A DNA stretch of 64,000 bases from Bacteroidales bacterium UBA4231 (GTDB taxonomy: Bacteria > Bacteroidota > Bacteroidia > Bacteroidales > UBA932). Below the pieces are notes generated by a model. The model was not told where the DNA came from and searched no databases. It worked only from the letters and a program-made list of their open reading frames with translations. The translations under genes were made by a program, and so were the position numbers. The first letter of the stretch is position 1, and the number at the start of each line of letters is the position of its first letter. Positions 56,401 to 63,980 of this stretch are shown here, in pieces. The stretch lies in the NCBI GenBank assembly GCA_002396335.1, contig DGXN01000025.1:1-64000 (forward strand). The letters run 5' to 3'.

Positions 56401-56520
56401 GGTACTACGGTGGCCTGGGGTCTGAGTATCTCCACCCTGATTACCCTGGTCCTTATTCCGGTCCTTTACTGCGGACTGACTGAACACAGAGAAAGAAGAT
56501 TAGCCAGAAAGAAAAAATGA
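53425..56520 (+). CDS. RND efflux permease (HAE1/AcrB family)
   Basis: A 1031-residue inner-membrane pump with 12 helices and two periplasmic loops. It starts YRSAVEHPVTTSLLFTAFAI; the proton-relay aspartates are in GMVVDDAIVVLENV, and the second half has GIVVKNGIVLIDY. The substrate is unknown; drug or lipid export is typical. It overlaps both neighbouring genes by 4 bases. Confidence 0.95.
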   Translation: MSIYRSAVEHPVTTSLLFTAFAILGIFALTRLPVDNFPDVESNVIMVMSSYPGASAEDVENNLTKILENALNGVPNLKDVTSNSRENISVLTLEFEYGTDIDEATNDVRDKLDMISQTLPDGASLPFLFKFSVDDMPIMILAATADQSVSALDKILDERVATPLARVSGVGTVSVAGAPKREIQVYCDPAKLEAYRLSITAISQIIAAENRNIPSGSIDIGSDTYTLRIKKEFQDPSELLDVVLGSYNGSAIYLRDVARVVDDVEEKSQESYTNGVRGAQIIIQKQSGYNTVEVIRKVKKEMERLERNLPADVQITTVVDNSNNILRTINSLKETILITFLVVMLVVFLFLGRLKGTLIVVLSIPIALLASLLYLFATGNTLNIISMSALSIAIGMVVDDAIVVLENVTSHLERGEKPKEAAVHGTAEVGISVIASTLTMLCVFLPLTMISGMAGIMFKQLGWIVSIIMIVSTTAALTLVPMLCSVLMDNTPTTNKLYKAVFGPVNKALDAVSAGYSRMIAWCMQHKKIIAVGAVVIFFAVMGIYGPRMKTEYFPNADSGRIQASIELPIGTAQDVTRDVASRIYARLAADIPEIQVLSYRFGQADSDNAFASMQNNGTYLITMNINVGSMEKRKRSVSELADIVRADLRLFPEINKFNVSEGGGMGGRASVQVEIYGYDFSETEEAARNLRQQMMESGLFVQAILSRDQYTPEYEVDFDREKLAMNGLSSVQAAAAVSAAMSGSVGSYYREDGEEYNIRVRYAPEFRTGLEDIENIVIYNASGAGIKVRDLGRIVESKVPPTIQRKNRDRYIMVTGIMAQGKSLSEGVEGVTRTLTENPLPSGLSWEIGGDYENQQDMFSDMILLALLIVILVYMVMASQFESFMGPFVIMFSIPFALVGVALGNMVSGMAVGVMSVIGIIILLGIVVKNGIVLIDYTILLQERGYSVRESSVKAAKSRLRPILMTTLTTVLGMLPMALGRGEGSEMWRGLGTTVAWGLSISTLITLVLIPVLYCGLTEHRERRLARKKK

Positions 56521-56810
56521 AAGCCCTGTTTATCGCATACAGCCAGGCCTATAACCAGGAGATCGTAGAACTCCTGGAAGGCCTGGGCCAGAGAGGATAT
56601 ACCGTTTGGAACGAGATCGGCGGCCGCGGCAGCGTGAATGGCGAACCCCATCTGGGCACCCACGCCTGGCCCGCCCAGAACCATGCCTTGCTCACTGTCG
56701 TGGAGGACAGCCTGGCTCCTTCCCTCATGAAGGCGCTCCGGGAAACCGACGCCGCCAACCCGGACCTGGGCCTCAGGGCCTACGTCCTCCCCGTAGAAGA
56801 CGCCCTCTGA
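56517..56810 (+). CDS. PII-like protein coupled to the RND operon
   Basis: A 97-residue ferredoxin-like protein resembling PII/CutA-type trimers: MKALFIAYSQAYNQEIVELL, the loop RGSVNGEPHLGTHAWPAQN and LGLRAYVLPVED. It overlaps the permease stop by 4 bases. Similar small proteins follow RND permeases in other Bacteroidota, as far as I recall. It might sense a nucleotide or metal and regulate the pump; no ligand can be assigned. Confidence 0.65.
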   Translation: MKALFIAYSQAYNQEIVELLEGLGQRGYTVWNEIGGRGSVNGEPHLGTHAWPAQNHALLTVVEDSLAPSLMKALRETDAANPDLGLRAYVLPVEDAL

Positions 56811-56813
56811 CCC

Positions 56814-56845
56814 CTGTCATTCTGAGGCCGAAGGCCGAAGAATCT
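56814..56845. repeat. Half-copy of family A repeat downstream of the RND operon
   Basis: CTGTCATTCTGAG followed by a GGCCGAAGGCC mini-palindrome and GAAGAATCT. It lies 3 bases after the PII-like stop codon and before the thioredoxin promoter. Confidence 0.7.
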
Positions 56846-56869
56846 ATCCGAGGAATCTAAAATTATTAT

Positions 56870-56877
56870 TATATTTG
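56870..56877 (+). promoter_or_regulatory. TATATTTG -7 box of trxA
   Basis: TATATTTG matches TAnnTTTG and lies 20 bases before ATG 56898. Confidence 0.6.
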
Positions 56878-56897
56878 TGGCAATAAAGACAAGAATT

Positions 56898-57212
56898 ATG
56901 GCAAAAGTAGCAACAAATACCAATTTCGAGGAACTCCTCCAGAGCGACAAGCTCGTCATCGTAGACTTCTGGGCCACCTGGTGCGGCCCCTGCCGTATGC
57001 TTTCCCCCATCCTTGACGAAGTGGGCGAAGAAATGGCCGACAAGATTGACGTCGTCAAAGTAAACGTGGACGACGCGGACGAAATCGCCGCCCAGTACCG
57101 TATCATGAGCATCCCCACCCTGCTGTTCTTCAAAGGCGGCCAGGTGGTGGACAAGACCGTGGGTGCCATGCCCAAACCCACGCTGGTAGAGAAAATCAAC
57201 GCTAACCTGTAA
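56898..57212 (+). CDS. trxA: Thioredoxin
   Basis: A 104-residue thioredoxin with the active site Cys29-Gly-Pro-Cys32 in DFWATWCGPCRML and cis-proline in SIPTLLFFKGG. No signal peptide is present, so it is cytosolic. It donates reducing equivalents to ribonucleotide reductase and other enzymes. Confidence 0.97.
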   Translation: MAKVATNTNFEELLQSDKLVIVDFWATWCGPCRMLSPILDEVGEEMADKIDVVKVNVDDADEIAAQYRIMSIPTLLFFKGGQVVDKTVGAMPKPTLVEKINANL

Positions 57213-57217
57213 TCCAT

Positions 57218-57895
57218 ATGAAGAAGATTATTGCTATTCTTGCTCTGGCGCTCGCCACTGCAACGGCCGCCAGTGCCCAGATCGGCCTGATCGGCGGTTT
57301 CACCTCCTCCAAGACGACCCTGGATGTCAATAACCTGCAGGCAGAACTCAAGAACGTGAATCTGTATCACGTGGGTCTCGCCTACAAAGTGGAAATCGGC
57401 AACTATCTCGCTATCCAGCCCCAGATCGCATACCAGGTGAAGGGCGCCAGCCTGGAAGAGAATCTCTCTTCCGGTTCCGCCTCCGCCTCCCTGGCTTCCC
57501 TCCAGACCAAGACCGGCTATGCCGAGCTCTCCCTCGGCCTGCAGGGCGGTGTGGACCTGCTGGCTTTCCGTCCCTTTGTGCTGGTAGAACCCTTCGTGGG
57601 TTATGCCGTCACCGGCAATGAGACCATCACCGCCGGCGGCACCGTCACCTCCGACAGCATCAACGCTGCGGTCAAGGACGCCAAGAACAAACTCGAATAC
57701 GGTTTCGGCGTGGGCGGCGGTATCGAGCTGCTGGACCATGTCCAGATCTCCGTCCAGTGGTTCATGAACCTGGGCAAGCTCTACAACGGTGACAAGCTGG
57801 ACACCAGCGCAGCCACTGCAGTCCTGAACGAGGTCGCCCTCAAGGATGTCAAGAACTATCAGGGTATCAAGGTAACGGTTGGCCTGTTCTTCTAA
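57218..57895 (+). CDS. Outer-membrane beta-barrel protein
   Basis: A 225-residue secreted protein with signal peptide (IIAILALALATATAASAQ) and alternating aromatic/glycine strands of the PorT-like or OmpA-like barrel type, ending GIKVTVGLFF with a terminal Phe. It starts 5 bases after trxA and overlaps the next gene by 1 base. Function is unknown. Confidence 0.75.
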   Translation: MKKIIAILALALATATAASAQIGLIGGFTSSKTTLDVNNLQAELKNVNLYHVGLAYKVEIGNYLAIQPQIAYQVKGASLEENLSSGSASASLASLQTKTGYAELSLGLQGGVDLLAFRPFVLVEPFVGYAVTGNETITAGGTVTSDSINAAVKDAKNKLEYGFGVGGGIELLDHVQISVQWFMNLGKLYNGDKLDTSAATAVLNEVALKDVKNYQGIKVTVGLFF

Positions 57896-58425
57896 TGGGG
57901 AAGAAGGTCGTTATCTACTGCTCTGCGAGCACAAAAATAGACCCTAAGTACAATGCAGCGGCGCGGGAACTCACCCGCGCCCTGCATGCTTTGGGCTATG
58001 GCATCGTCTCCGGAGGCGGTGCCATCGGCACCATGGGCGCCATCACGGACGAATCTGTCCGCGTGGGCGGTGCCCATACCGCCGTGCTTCCCCGTTTCAT
58101 GGAAGGACTCCAGAATCCGGCCCTCACGGACGTCGTATGGACGCCCTCCATGTCTGTCCGCAAGGAAAAGATGCGGGAAGGGACCTGCGCCGCCATCGCC
58201 CTCCCGGGCGGGATCGGCACTCTGGACGAGCTGATGGAAACCCACACCCTCCGGAAGCTGGGGAAATATGACGGACCTGTCTTTGCCCTGAACCTGGACG
58301 GTTTTTACGACCCGCTCATCACCCTTCTGGACCACTTTGTCCAGACCGGCATGCTGGAGGCCCGGGACCGCGACCTCCTGCAGTTCCCCCGTACGGTGGA
58401 CGAGTTGGTGGAGAAACTCAAGTAA
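57895..58425 (+). CDS. LOG-family phosphoribohydrolase
   Basis: A 176-residue Rossmann-fold protein with the LOG motif PGGIGTLDELMET and SGGGAIGTMGAITD. Characterised relatives hydrolyse cytokinin riboside monophosphates or other nucleoside 5'-monophosphates. Confidence 0.9.
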   Translation: MGKKVVIYCSASTKIDPKYNAAARELTRALHALGYGIVSGGGAIGTMGAITDESVRVGGAHTAVLPRFMEGLQNPALTDVVWTPSMSVRKEKMREGTCAAIALPGGIGTLDELMETHTLRKLGKYDGPVFALNLDGFYDPLITLLDHFVQTGMLEARDRDLLQFPRTVDELVEKLK

Positions 58426-59406
58426 ATGGATATCAAAGGAATAAAGGAATTGTACGGACCGCAGGAGGCCCGCGTCGAGGCGCTGATCCAGGCGACTCTT
58501 TCCAGCGACATCGCCCTTCTGGACCAGACCAACCGCCAGCTTCGCGCCCATCCCGGCAAGATGCTGCGGCCGCTCCTGGCCCTAGTGGTGGCGTCGGCCT
58601 GCGGCGGGATCACGGAGGACACCATCCGTTTTGCCGCCGCTGCGGAACTGCTGCACAATTCCACGCTCCTGCACGACGACGTGGTGGACGGCGCCACCGA
58701 ACGCCGCGGCGTCCCCACGGTTGCCAAGCTCCTGAACAGCTCCGCGGCGGTCCTGCTGGGCGATTACTGGCTCACCCGCACTTTGAAAGTCGTCCTGTCG
58801 GCCGACCATGACGCCGACCGTGTGCTCCGGATTTTCTCCTCGACGCTGGGTCATCTGGCAGAGGGAGAACTCCTGCAGATGCAGAAAGCGGCGGAAGGAG
58901 ACACCACGCAGGAGGATTACCTCCGCATCATCTATGGAAAAACGGCATCCCTGTTCGAGGCTACGGCCCTTTCGGCCGCTATTTCCGCCGGGGCTCCGGA
59001 GGAGCGGGTGCAGGCGGTGGGCAAGTACGCCCGCAACCTGGGCACCGCATTCCAGATCAAGGACGACATCTTTGACTACGCCGCTCCTGCGGAAGAAATC
59101 GGCAAGCCTGTGGGGATTGACCTGAAGGAGCAGAAAATCACCCAGCCGCTGCTGTGCGCGCTGGAGAAGGTTTCCCCTGAGGAAGCCTCCGCCGTCCGCT
59201 CCCGCGTAACCCGGGTGGTCGACGAGCCCTCCCTGGCCGACGAAATCCGCGCCTTCGTTTGCGCGCACGCCGGGGTGGAAGACGCATCGGCCAAGATGGA
59301 AGAAATGGTGGAAGAGGCGCTTTCCGCACTGGATACGCTTGAGGATTCGGCGGAAAAGTCGTATCTTGTGTCGCTGGCCCATTATGTCACCGGCCGAAGT
59401 GTATGA
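58426..59406 (+). CDS. Trans-polyprenyl diphosphate synthase
   Basis: A 326-residue all-helical prenyltransferase. The first aspartate-rich motif is LLHDDVVDGATERRG (DDxxD) and the second is QIKDDIFDY. Chain-length-determining residues before the first motif are small, consistent with a long-chain (octaprenyl-type) product for menaquinone. It overlaps the next gene by 4 bases. Confidence 0.93.
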   Translation: MDIKGIKELYGPQEARVEALIQATLSSDIALLDQTNRQLRAHPGKMLRPLLALVVASACGGITEDTIRFAAAAELLHNSTLLHDDVVDGATERRGVPTVAKLLNSSAAVLLGDYWLTRTLKVVLSADHDADRVLRIFSSTLGHLAEGELLQMQKAAEGDTTQEDYLRIIYGKTASLFEATALSAAISAGAPEERVQAVGKYARNLGTAFQIKDDIFDYAAPAEEIGKPVGIDLKEQKITQPLLCALEKVSPEEASAVRSRVTRVVDEPSLADEIRAFVCAHAGVEDASAKMEEMVEEALSALDTLEDSAEKSYLVSLAHYVTGRSV

Positions 59407-60383
59407 TGACAGTCTACGGGAATACGGAAATCCAGAACGCCCTTCACCACATGGTGGAGAGCGGACACATCCCGCACGCCATGCTCCTGCATGAGGATGA
59501 CGGTGGCGGCGCATTCCCGCTGGTGGTGAATTTCCTGGAGGAGCTCTACGGCGGCAATCCGCGCGTGGGAAAGCTCATCCATCCGGACATCCATTTCGTC
59601 TTTCCTGTCGCCGGAGGAGACAAACCGGTTTCCCTGCAGTACGCAGGCGCTTTCCGGGAACTGGTGCTGGAGAATCCGTATTTCTTTGAAAATGAACTGT
59701 ATGCAGCCATCGGCATCGAAGGAAAGCAGAGCAATATCTCCGTGAACGAGGCGCGCAGCATCCTGGACCGCCTGTCCCTGTCGGCCGTGGAAGGCGGCTA
59801 CCGGACGGTGGTGGTGTACTTGCCGGAAAAGATGAATCCGCAGGCGGCCAACGCCCTGCTGAAAATGGTGGAGGAACCGCCCCGGCAGACACTTTTCATC
59901 CTGATTACCCATGCGCCTGAAAAGGTGCTTGTGACCATCGCTTCCCGCTGCCTGCAAATGCGCGTACAGCCCTTCTCCCCGGAGGCCGACGCAGCCGTCC
60001 ACTCCCGTGAAGCCGCCGGCAACCAGGTGCTGATGGACCTGTTCCACGACCTCCTGGACGCCCTGGTTGACCGGGATCTCCTGAAAGCCCTCGAAACCGG
60101 GGAAGCCGTGGCCGACCTGAAGGTAAGGGAACAGCAGAAGAATTTCTGCCGCCTGGCTGCGGAAGACCTGCGCCGGGTGTTCCTGCTTCAGAAAATGCCC
60201 GCTCTCTCCGTGGTTCCGGAAGGCACCCGGGAGTACTATGAGCGCCTGTCAGGCGCCCTGAAACCTACTTTCCCGCGGCGGGCCCTCGCCGCGCTGGACC
60301 GCGCCCAGCTGATGATTGAGCGCAACGTGAACCAGAAAATTCTCTTCACCAACCTGGTGAATCAATTATACAGCATCGTATGA
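59403..60383 (+). CDS. holB: DNA polymerase III delta'-like subunit
   Basis: A 326-residue clamp-loader subunit of the AAA+ type. SGHIPHAMLLHED corresponds to the N-terminal block, but the P-loop is degenerate, as in delta' proteins that do not bind ATP. ALLKMVEEPPRQTLFILIT and SRCLQMRVQPF are the conserved sensor-region motifs. No zinc-binding cysteines are seen. Confidence 0.85.
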   Translation: MMTVYGNTEIQNALHHMVESGHIPHAMLLHEDDGGGAFPLVVNFLEELYGGNPRVGKLIHPDIHFVFPVAGGDKPVSLQYAGAFRELVLENPYFFENELYAAIGIEGKQSNISVNEARSILDRLSLSAVEGGYRTVVVYLPEKMNPQAANALLKMVEEPPRQTLFILITHAPEKVLVTIASRCLQMRVQPFSPEADAAVHSREAAGNQVLMDLFHDLLDALVDRDLLKALETGEAVADLKVREQQKNFCRLAAEDLRRVFLLQKMPALSVVPEGTREYYERLSGALKPTFPRRALAALDRAQLMIERNVNQKILFTNLVNQLYSIV

Positions 60384-61540
60384 CCGAATATTCCAACGAG
60401 ACCATCCAGTTCGACTGCTTCCGCGGCTGCACCGTCGCCACGGACGAGAAAACCCTGGAGCGCGACATCCGCTACCGCCAGGGCTGCTGCAAGCTGGAGG
60501 TTTACAATACGCTCAAAGGCATCAGCCAGGAGCAATACGACAACTACTTCGAAGTCCGCTTCAAGAATACCCGCAAGGGCATCTACATCAATGCCTCCGG
60601 CCAGAGCATCAAGACCGGCGACCTGGTGGTGGTGGAAGCCTCTTCCGGGCACGACCTGGGCATTGTGACGCTGGAAGGCCCTGCCGTAGGCCGGCAGATG
60701 AAGTGCAAAGGCGTGGACCCCTCGAAGCAGGAACTCCGGAAGATTTACCGCAAGGCCCGTCCCTTCGACATCCAGCGCTGGCAGGAAGCCATCGCCCGGG
60801 AGCAGGAAACAATGATCCGCGCCCGTGTGCTGGCCGCCAACCTGGGCCTGGAGATGAAGATCGGCGACGTGGAATTCCAGGGCGACGGCACCAAGGCCAT
60901 TTTCTACTACATTGCCGACGGCCGCGTGGACTTCCGCCAGTTGATCAAGGACTTCGCGGAGGAGTTCCACATCCGGGTGGAGATGAAGCAGATCGGCGCC
61001 CGTCAGGAAGCCGGCCTCATCGGCGGCCTGGGTGTCTGCGGCAGGGAGCTGTGCTGCGCCAACTATATTACTGAATTCAAGTCCATTACCACATCGGCGG
61101 CCCGTACGCAGGACTTGTCGCTGAATCCGCAGAAACTGGCGGGCCAGTGCGGCAAGCTCAAGTGCTGCCTCAATTACGAAGTGGCCGCCTACATGGACGC
61201 CCATTCGCATATTCCCAAGGTGACGGAGCCGCTGGAACTCCAGGACGGCCAGGCCTGGCTGGTGAAGACGGACATCCTGGCCCAGAAACTGTATTTCTCC
61301 TACGAGAAAGGCTCCCTGGCCCAACTGTTTCCGCTGTCCTCCGACGAGGTCCGCGAAATCCAGGCCATGAACCGCCGGGGCGAAAAGCCCGAGACACTGC
61401 GGCAGGAAAGCATCGCCGCGCCGGAGTTCATATCGGCCGTAGGTGACGACGCCATCAACCGCTTTGACCCTGAAAAGCGCCGCAAGCGCCGGAAGGGGAA
61501 GGGCCGCGGACACCAAAAGGGCAAGCAGAACGATGCGTAA
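60380..61540 (+). CDS. PSP1-domain protein (RicT-like)
   Basis: A 386-residue cytosolic protein. The PSP1 domain (about 40-290) has IYRKARPFDIQRWQEA and the cysteine-rich GLGVCGRELCCANYI and LAGQCGKLKCCLNYE, which in Bacillus RicT helps hold an iron-sulfur cluster. A Lys/Arg-rich C-terminus follows. It overlaps holB by 4 bases and gldH by 8. Confidence 0.88.
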   Translation: MTEYSNETIQFDCFRGCTVATDEKTLERDIRYRQGCCKLEVYNTLKGISQEQYDNYFEVRFKNTRKGIYINASGQSIKTGDLVVVEASSGHDLGIVTLEGPAVGRQMKCKGVDPSKQELRKIYRKARPFDIQRWQEAIAREQETMIRARVLAANLGLEMKIGDVEFQGDGTKAIFYYIADGRVDFRQLIKDFAEEFHIRVEMKQIGARQEAGLIGGLGVCGRELCCANYITEFKSITTSAARTQDLSLNPQKLAGQCGKLKCCLNYEVAAYMDAHSHIPKVTEPLELQDGQAWLVKTDILAQKLYFSYEKGSLAQLFPLSSDEVREIQAMNRRGEKPETLRQESIAAPEFISAVGDDAINRFDPEKRRKRRKGKGRGHQKGKQNDA

Positions 61541-61940
61541 GGCTATTTTCCTCCTTCTGGCCGTGCTGGCTGTTTTTTCCTGCCGGGAGCCGCGCTCCAC
61601 GGAGCAGTTCGTCCCCGGCGAGGGTCCGTTCGTGTTTTCCGTGGACCTGTCGGATACGACTGCCGTTTACGACGTGGACCTGTACTCCCGCCTGGACGCT
61701 GTCTCGTATCCGTCGCAGGTGCAGATGCTCGCCAGATGGGCTTCTCCCTCCGACTCGGTGTACCGGGAGACTTTCTGGATGCCGCTGTCGCCGGAAGTTT
61801 ATACGCCGTACAGGGCTGGTCTCCGTGCCTTTGAACCCGGCATCTGGACGCTGACGCTGACGTCGCCTTCTCTCCCGGAAGGGTTCCGGGGCCTGGGACT
61901 GGTGGTCAAAAAAAGACAAGTATGGGACACGGAAAACTGA
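61533..61940 (+). CDS. gldH: GldH-like lipoprotein
   Basis: A 135-residue lipoprotein with lipobox VFSC (start ATG 61533). The beta-rich body resembles GldH, which in gliding Bacteroidota is needed for motility or secretion and in non-gliding gut species is kept next to the PSP1 gene, as here. Family identity rests partly on this neighbourhood. Confidence 0.7.
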   Translation: MRKAIFLLLAVLAVFSCREPRSTEQFVPGEGPFVFSVDLSDTTAVYDVDLYSRLDAVSYPSQVQMLARWASPSDSVYRETFWMPLSPEVYTPYRAGLRAFEPGIWTLTLTSPSLPEGFRGLGLVVKKRQVWDTEN

Positions 61941-62797
61941 AGAAATTCGCGGAGAATGAAACCTTCCGCTGCCTGCTGCAGCCGGATGCGTCGGCCGTGC
62001 TGGCGAAAGAACCCGGCAGCAAGGAATTGAAGCTCAACGACCATCCCATCAAAGGGAATTGGGGGAAAGAGATGTTCGGCAACGACCATCCCATCGTCCT
62101 GGAACTGGGCTGCGGCAAAGGGGATTACACTGTGGCCCTGGCGCGCCGGCACCCGGAGATCAATTACATCGGCGTGGATATCAAGGGCGCCAGGCTCTGG
62201 AAAGGGGCCAAGGAGGCCACGGAAGCGGCGATGCCCAATGTGGCATTCCTGCGCACGCGGATCGAGTTTATCGAAGCGTTCTTCGGCCCCGGCGAGGTGA
62301 GCGAAATCTGGCTCACGTTCTCCGACCCGCAGCTCCGCGGCAGCGAAAACGCCCGCCTGTCCTCGCCGCTCTTTCTGGAACGCTACCGCAAATTCCTGAA
62401 GGCCGACGGCGTCGTCCATCTCAAAACCGACTCCCGCTACCTGTACGAATACACGCAGGCGGTTTGCAAAGTCAATGACCTGCGGGTGCTGGCCTGTGGT
62501 ACAGATATATATGGCGAGGGGATACATGTCCCCGGATGGGCCCCTCCCTCTAACACGGCCGAGGGTGGCCATGGGTTCGGGGACATGTATCCCCTCACTC
62601 TGGACATGGTGACCCAGGTGCAGACTTTCTACGAGAAGATGTTCCTTCAAATGGGGCTGCCCATTACTTACATGGTTTTCCGGGTTGCGCACGAAGGGCC
62701 GTACCGGTTCCCCGGCGAGGCATTTGACCATGCCTACTGGCTGGAGGCCGAAGGACCCCGCCGCAGTTTCTCCCACCAGCCCGCAAAGAAGGGCTAG
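61922..62797 (+). CDS. trmB: tRNA (guanine-N7-)-methyltransferase with in-frame palindromic insert
   Basis: A 291-residue SAM-dependent enzyme that makes m7G46 in tRNA. Features are IVLELGCGKGDYTVALARR, NYIGVDIKGARLWKGA and the catalytic region IWLTFSDPQLRG. Residues 199-225 (EGIHVPGWAPPS...GDMYPL) are encoded by an 81-base palindromic element between TDIYG and TLDMVTQVQTFYE. Without it the protein would be 264 residues, near the family length. It overlaps gldH at its start, and its 3' end overlaps the convergent gene by 4 bases. Confidence 0.9.
   Translation: MGHGKLKKFAENETFRCLLQPDASAVLAKEPGSKELKLNDHPIKGNWGKEMFGNDHPIVLELGCGKGDYTVALARRHPEINYIGVDIKGARLWKGAKEATEAAMPNVAFLRTRIEFIEAFFGPGEVSEIWLTFSDPQLRGSENARLSSPLFLERYRKFLKADGVVHLKTDSRYLYEYTQAVCKVNDLRVLACGTDIYGEGIHVPGWAPPSNTAEGGHGFGDMYPLTLDMVTQVQTFYEKMFLQMGLPITYMVFRVAHEGPYRFPGEAFDHAYWLEAEGPRRSFSHQPAKKG
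62516..62596. repeat. In-frame palindromic element (family C) within trmB
   Basis: A 19-bp perfect stem pairs 62516-62534 (GAGGGGATACATGTCCCCG) with 62578-62596. The inner part has a weaker pairing between GGCCCCTCCCTC and GAGGGTGGCC. The element is 81 bases, exactly 27 codons, with the reading frame kept. Confidence 0.88.
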
Positions 62798-63597
62798 AAG
62801 TTGACCCTGAGGCCAATCCCGGGAGCCGGTTTCAATCCGGTGGGAGCCTGTGCCAGGAGCAAGGTGGGGGCCAGGGTGACGGAATAGGAGCGGCTGTAGT
62901 TGACAAGGTCTTCGGCATACAGGCTCTTGACTTTGGCCACGTTGTACGCATTGACGATGGAGACAACCGTAACGGCAATGTTGGCGGCCTCTGCCAGAAG
63001 GAAAAACGCTGATGCTATATCCTTGTTTTTGGGCGCAGTGCCGGAGGCGTAGTAGTTCGTCGAAGCGGCGATGCTGGCATAGGCATAACTATAGATGCCG
63101 ACCAGGCTGCATCCCAGGTTAATCAGAAGATACTTTGTGCCCAGGCCGGGTTCTCCCATGCAGTACTGGGCCAGTCCGGGGAAGACCAGGTTCAGCCAAG
63201 GATAGCCCAGGCCGTAGCGCGGCCAGTCCAGTTTGATGTAGTCGTCTTTGTCATAGAGGCCTTTCAGCTGTTTATAGCGGAGACCGGAATTCACCAGGAT
63301 GGAGGAAGGATCTTCGTGACGGATGAAAAGCGGGGTGCCTGCGAGCGGTTTTTTCTCATTGCTGTCCACGACGTAGTTGGCTCCGTTCTCAAAGCGGATC
63401 AGCAGGACGTCGGCGGGGAAGATGATGAAGGTGGGACCGTCGGGGTTGTCCCAGTTTTTGTATTTCACTTCAGTGGGAGACACTTCCAGCACTTTGGCCT
63501 GGATGTCGGTCCCGTCTTTTTTTGTGATGATGTCCTGAGCGGACGCACCGAGGCAAAATGTCACAAGGACGGTCAGTGAGAGAAACAGCTTTTTCAT
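62794..63597 (-). CDS. Conserved envelope protein of unknown function
   Basis: A 267-residue protein with a signal peptide (start at 63597: LFLSLTVLVTFCLGASAQ). An N-terminal soluble segment (IITKKDGTDIQAKVLEVSPTEVKYKNWDN) is of a type common in Bacteroidales, and two or three membrane segments follow (about 150-215). No enzymatic motif is seen. A minus-strand TATCTTTG box lies at 63635-63628. Confidence 0.65.
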   Translation of the reverse strand: MKKLFLSLTVLVTFCLGASAQDIITKKDGTDIQAKVLEVSPTEVKYKNWDNPDGPTFIIFPADVLLIRFENGANYVVDSNEKKPLAGTPLFIRHEDPSSILVNSGLRYKQLKGLYDKDDYIKLDWPRYGLGYPWLNLVFPGLAQYCMGEPGLGTKYLLINLGCSLVGIYSYAYASIAASTNYYASGTAPKNKDIASAFFLLAEAANIAVTVVSIVNAYNVAKVKSLYAEDLVNYSRSYSVTLAPTLLLAQAPTGLKPAPGIGLRVNF

Positions 63598-63627
63598 AAA
63601 CACGCAATTAGGTTTTCCATGTAACTG

Positions 63628-63655
63628 CAAAGATAGGTTTTTTTTGTTATCTTTG
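63628..63655. promoter_or_regulatory. Divergent TATCTTTG boxes
   Basis: Minus-strand TATCTTTG (63635 to 63628) serves the envelope protein and plus-strand TATCTTTG (63648-63655) serves the MerR gene, separated by 12 bases, mainly a T-run. Confidence 0.6.
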
Positions 63656-63662
63656 TAGGACT

Positions 63663-63980
63663 ATGGCAAAATTAATCTACACGATGGGCGAGGTGGCGCA
63701 GGAACTGGGGGAAAACGCCTCCGCCGTGCGCTACTGGAGCAATTATTTCGAGAAGTTCATCCATCCCCAGCGCAACGCGAAGGGAAACCGGCTGTATCAT
63801 CCGGAGGATGTGGACACCCTGAAGCAGATTCAGTTTCTCCTGAAAAATCAGGGGCTTACGCTGGAAGGCGCCAGGCAGCGCCTGACGGAAGACCGCCGCA
63901 GCGTGGACAAACGCGTGAAGGCGCTCGAAAAACTCAAGGAAATCAAACAGGAACTCATCGCTGTCCGCAAAGCCTTATGA
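63663..63980 (+). CDS. MerR-family transcriptional regulator
   Basis: A 105-residue protein with an N-terminal winged-helix MerR domain (YTMGEVAQELGENASAVRYWSNYF, then GNRLYHPEDVDTLKQI) and a short C-terminal coiled coil. It lacks a cysteine-rich metal-sensor tail, so the ligand is unknown; such short forms are common in Bacteroidota. Confidence 0.88.
   Translation: MAKLIYTMGEVAQELGENASAVRYWSNYFEKFIHPQRNAKGNRLYHPEDVDTLKQIQFLLKNQGLTLEGARQRLTEDRRSVDKRVKALEKLKEIKQELIAVRKAL

Noticed and set aside
61533-61940. Evidence of gliding motility
   Set aside because: A GldH-like gene alone beside the PSP1 gene is common in non-gliding Bacteroidales; no other gliding genes are in the window.
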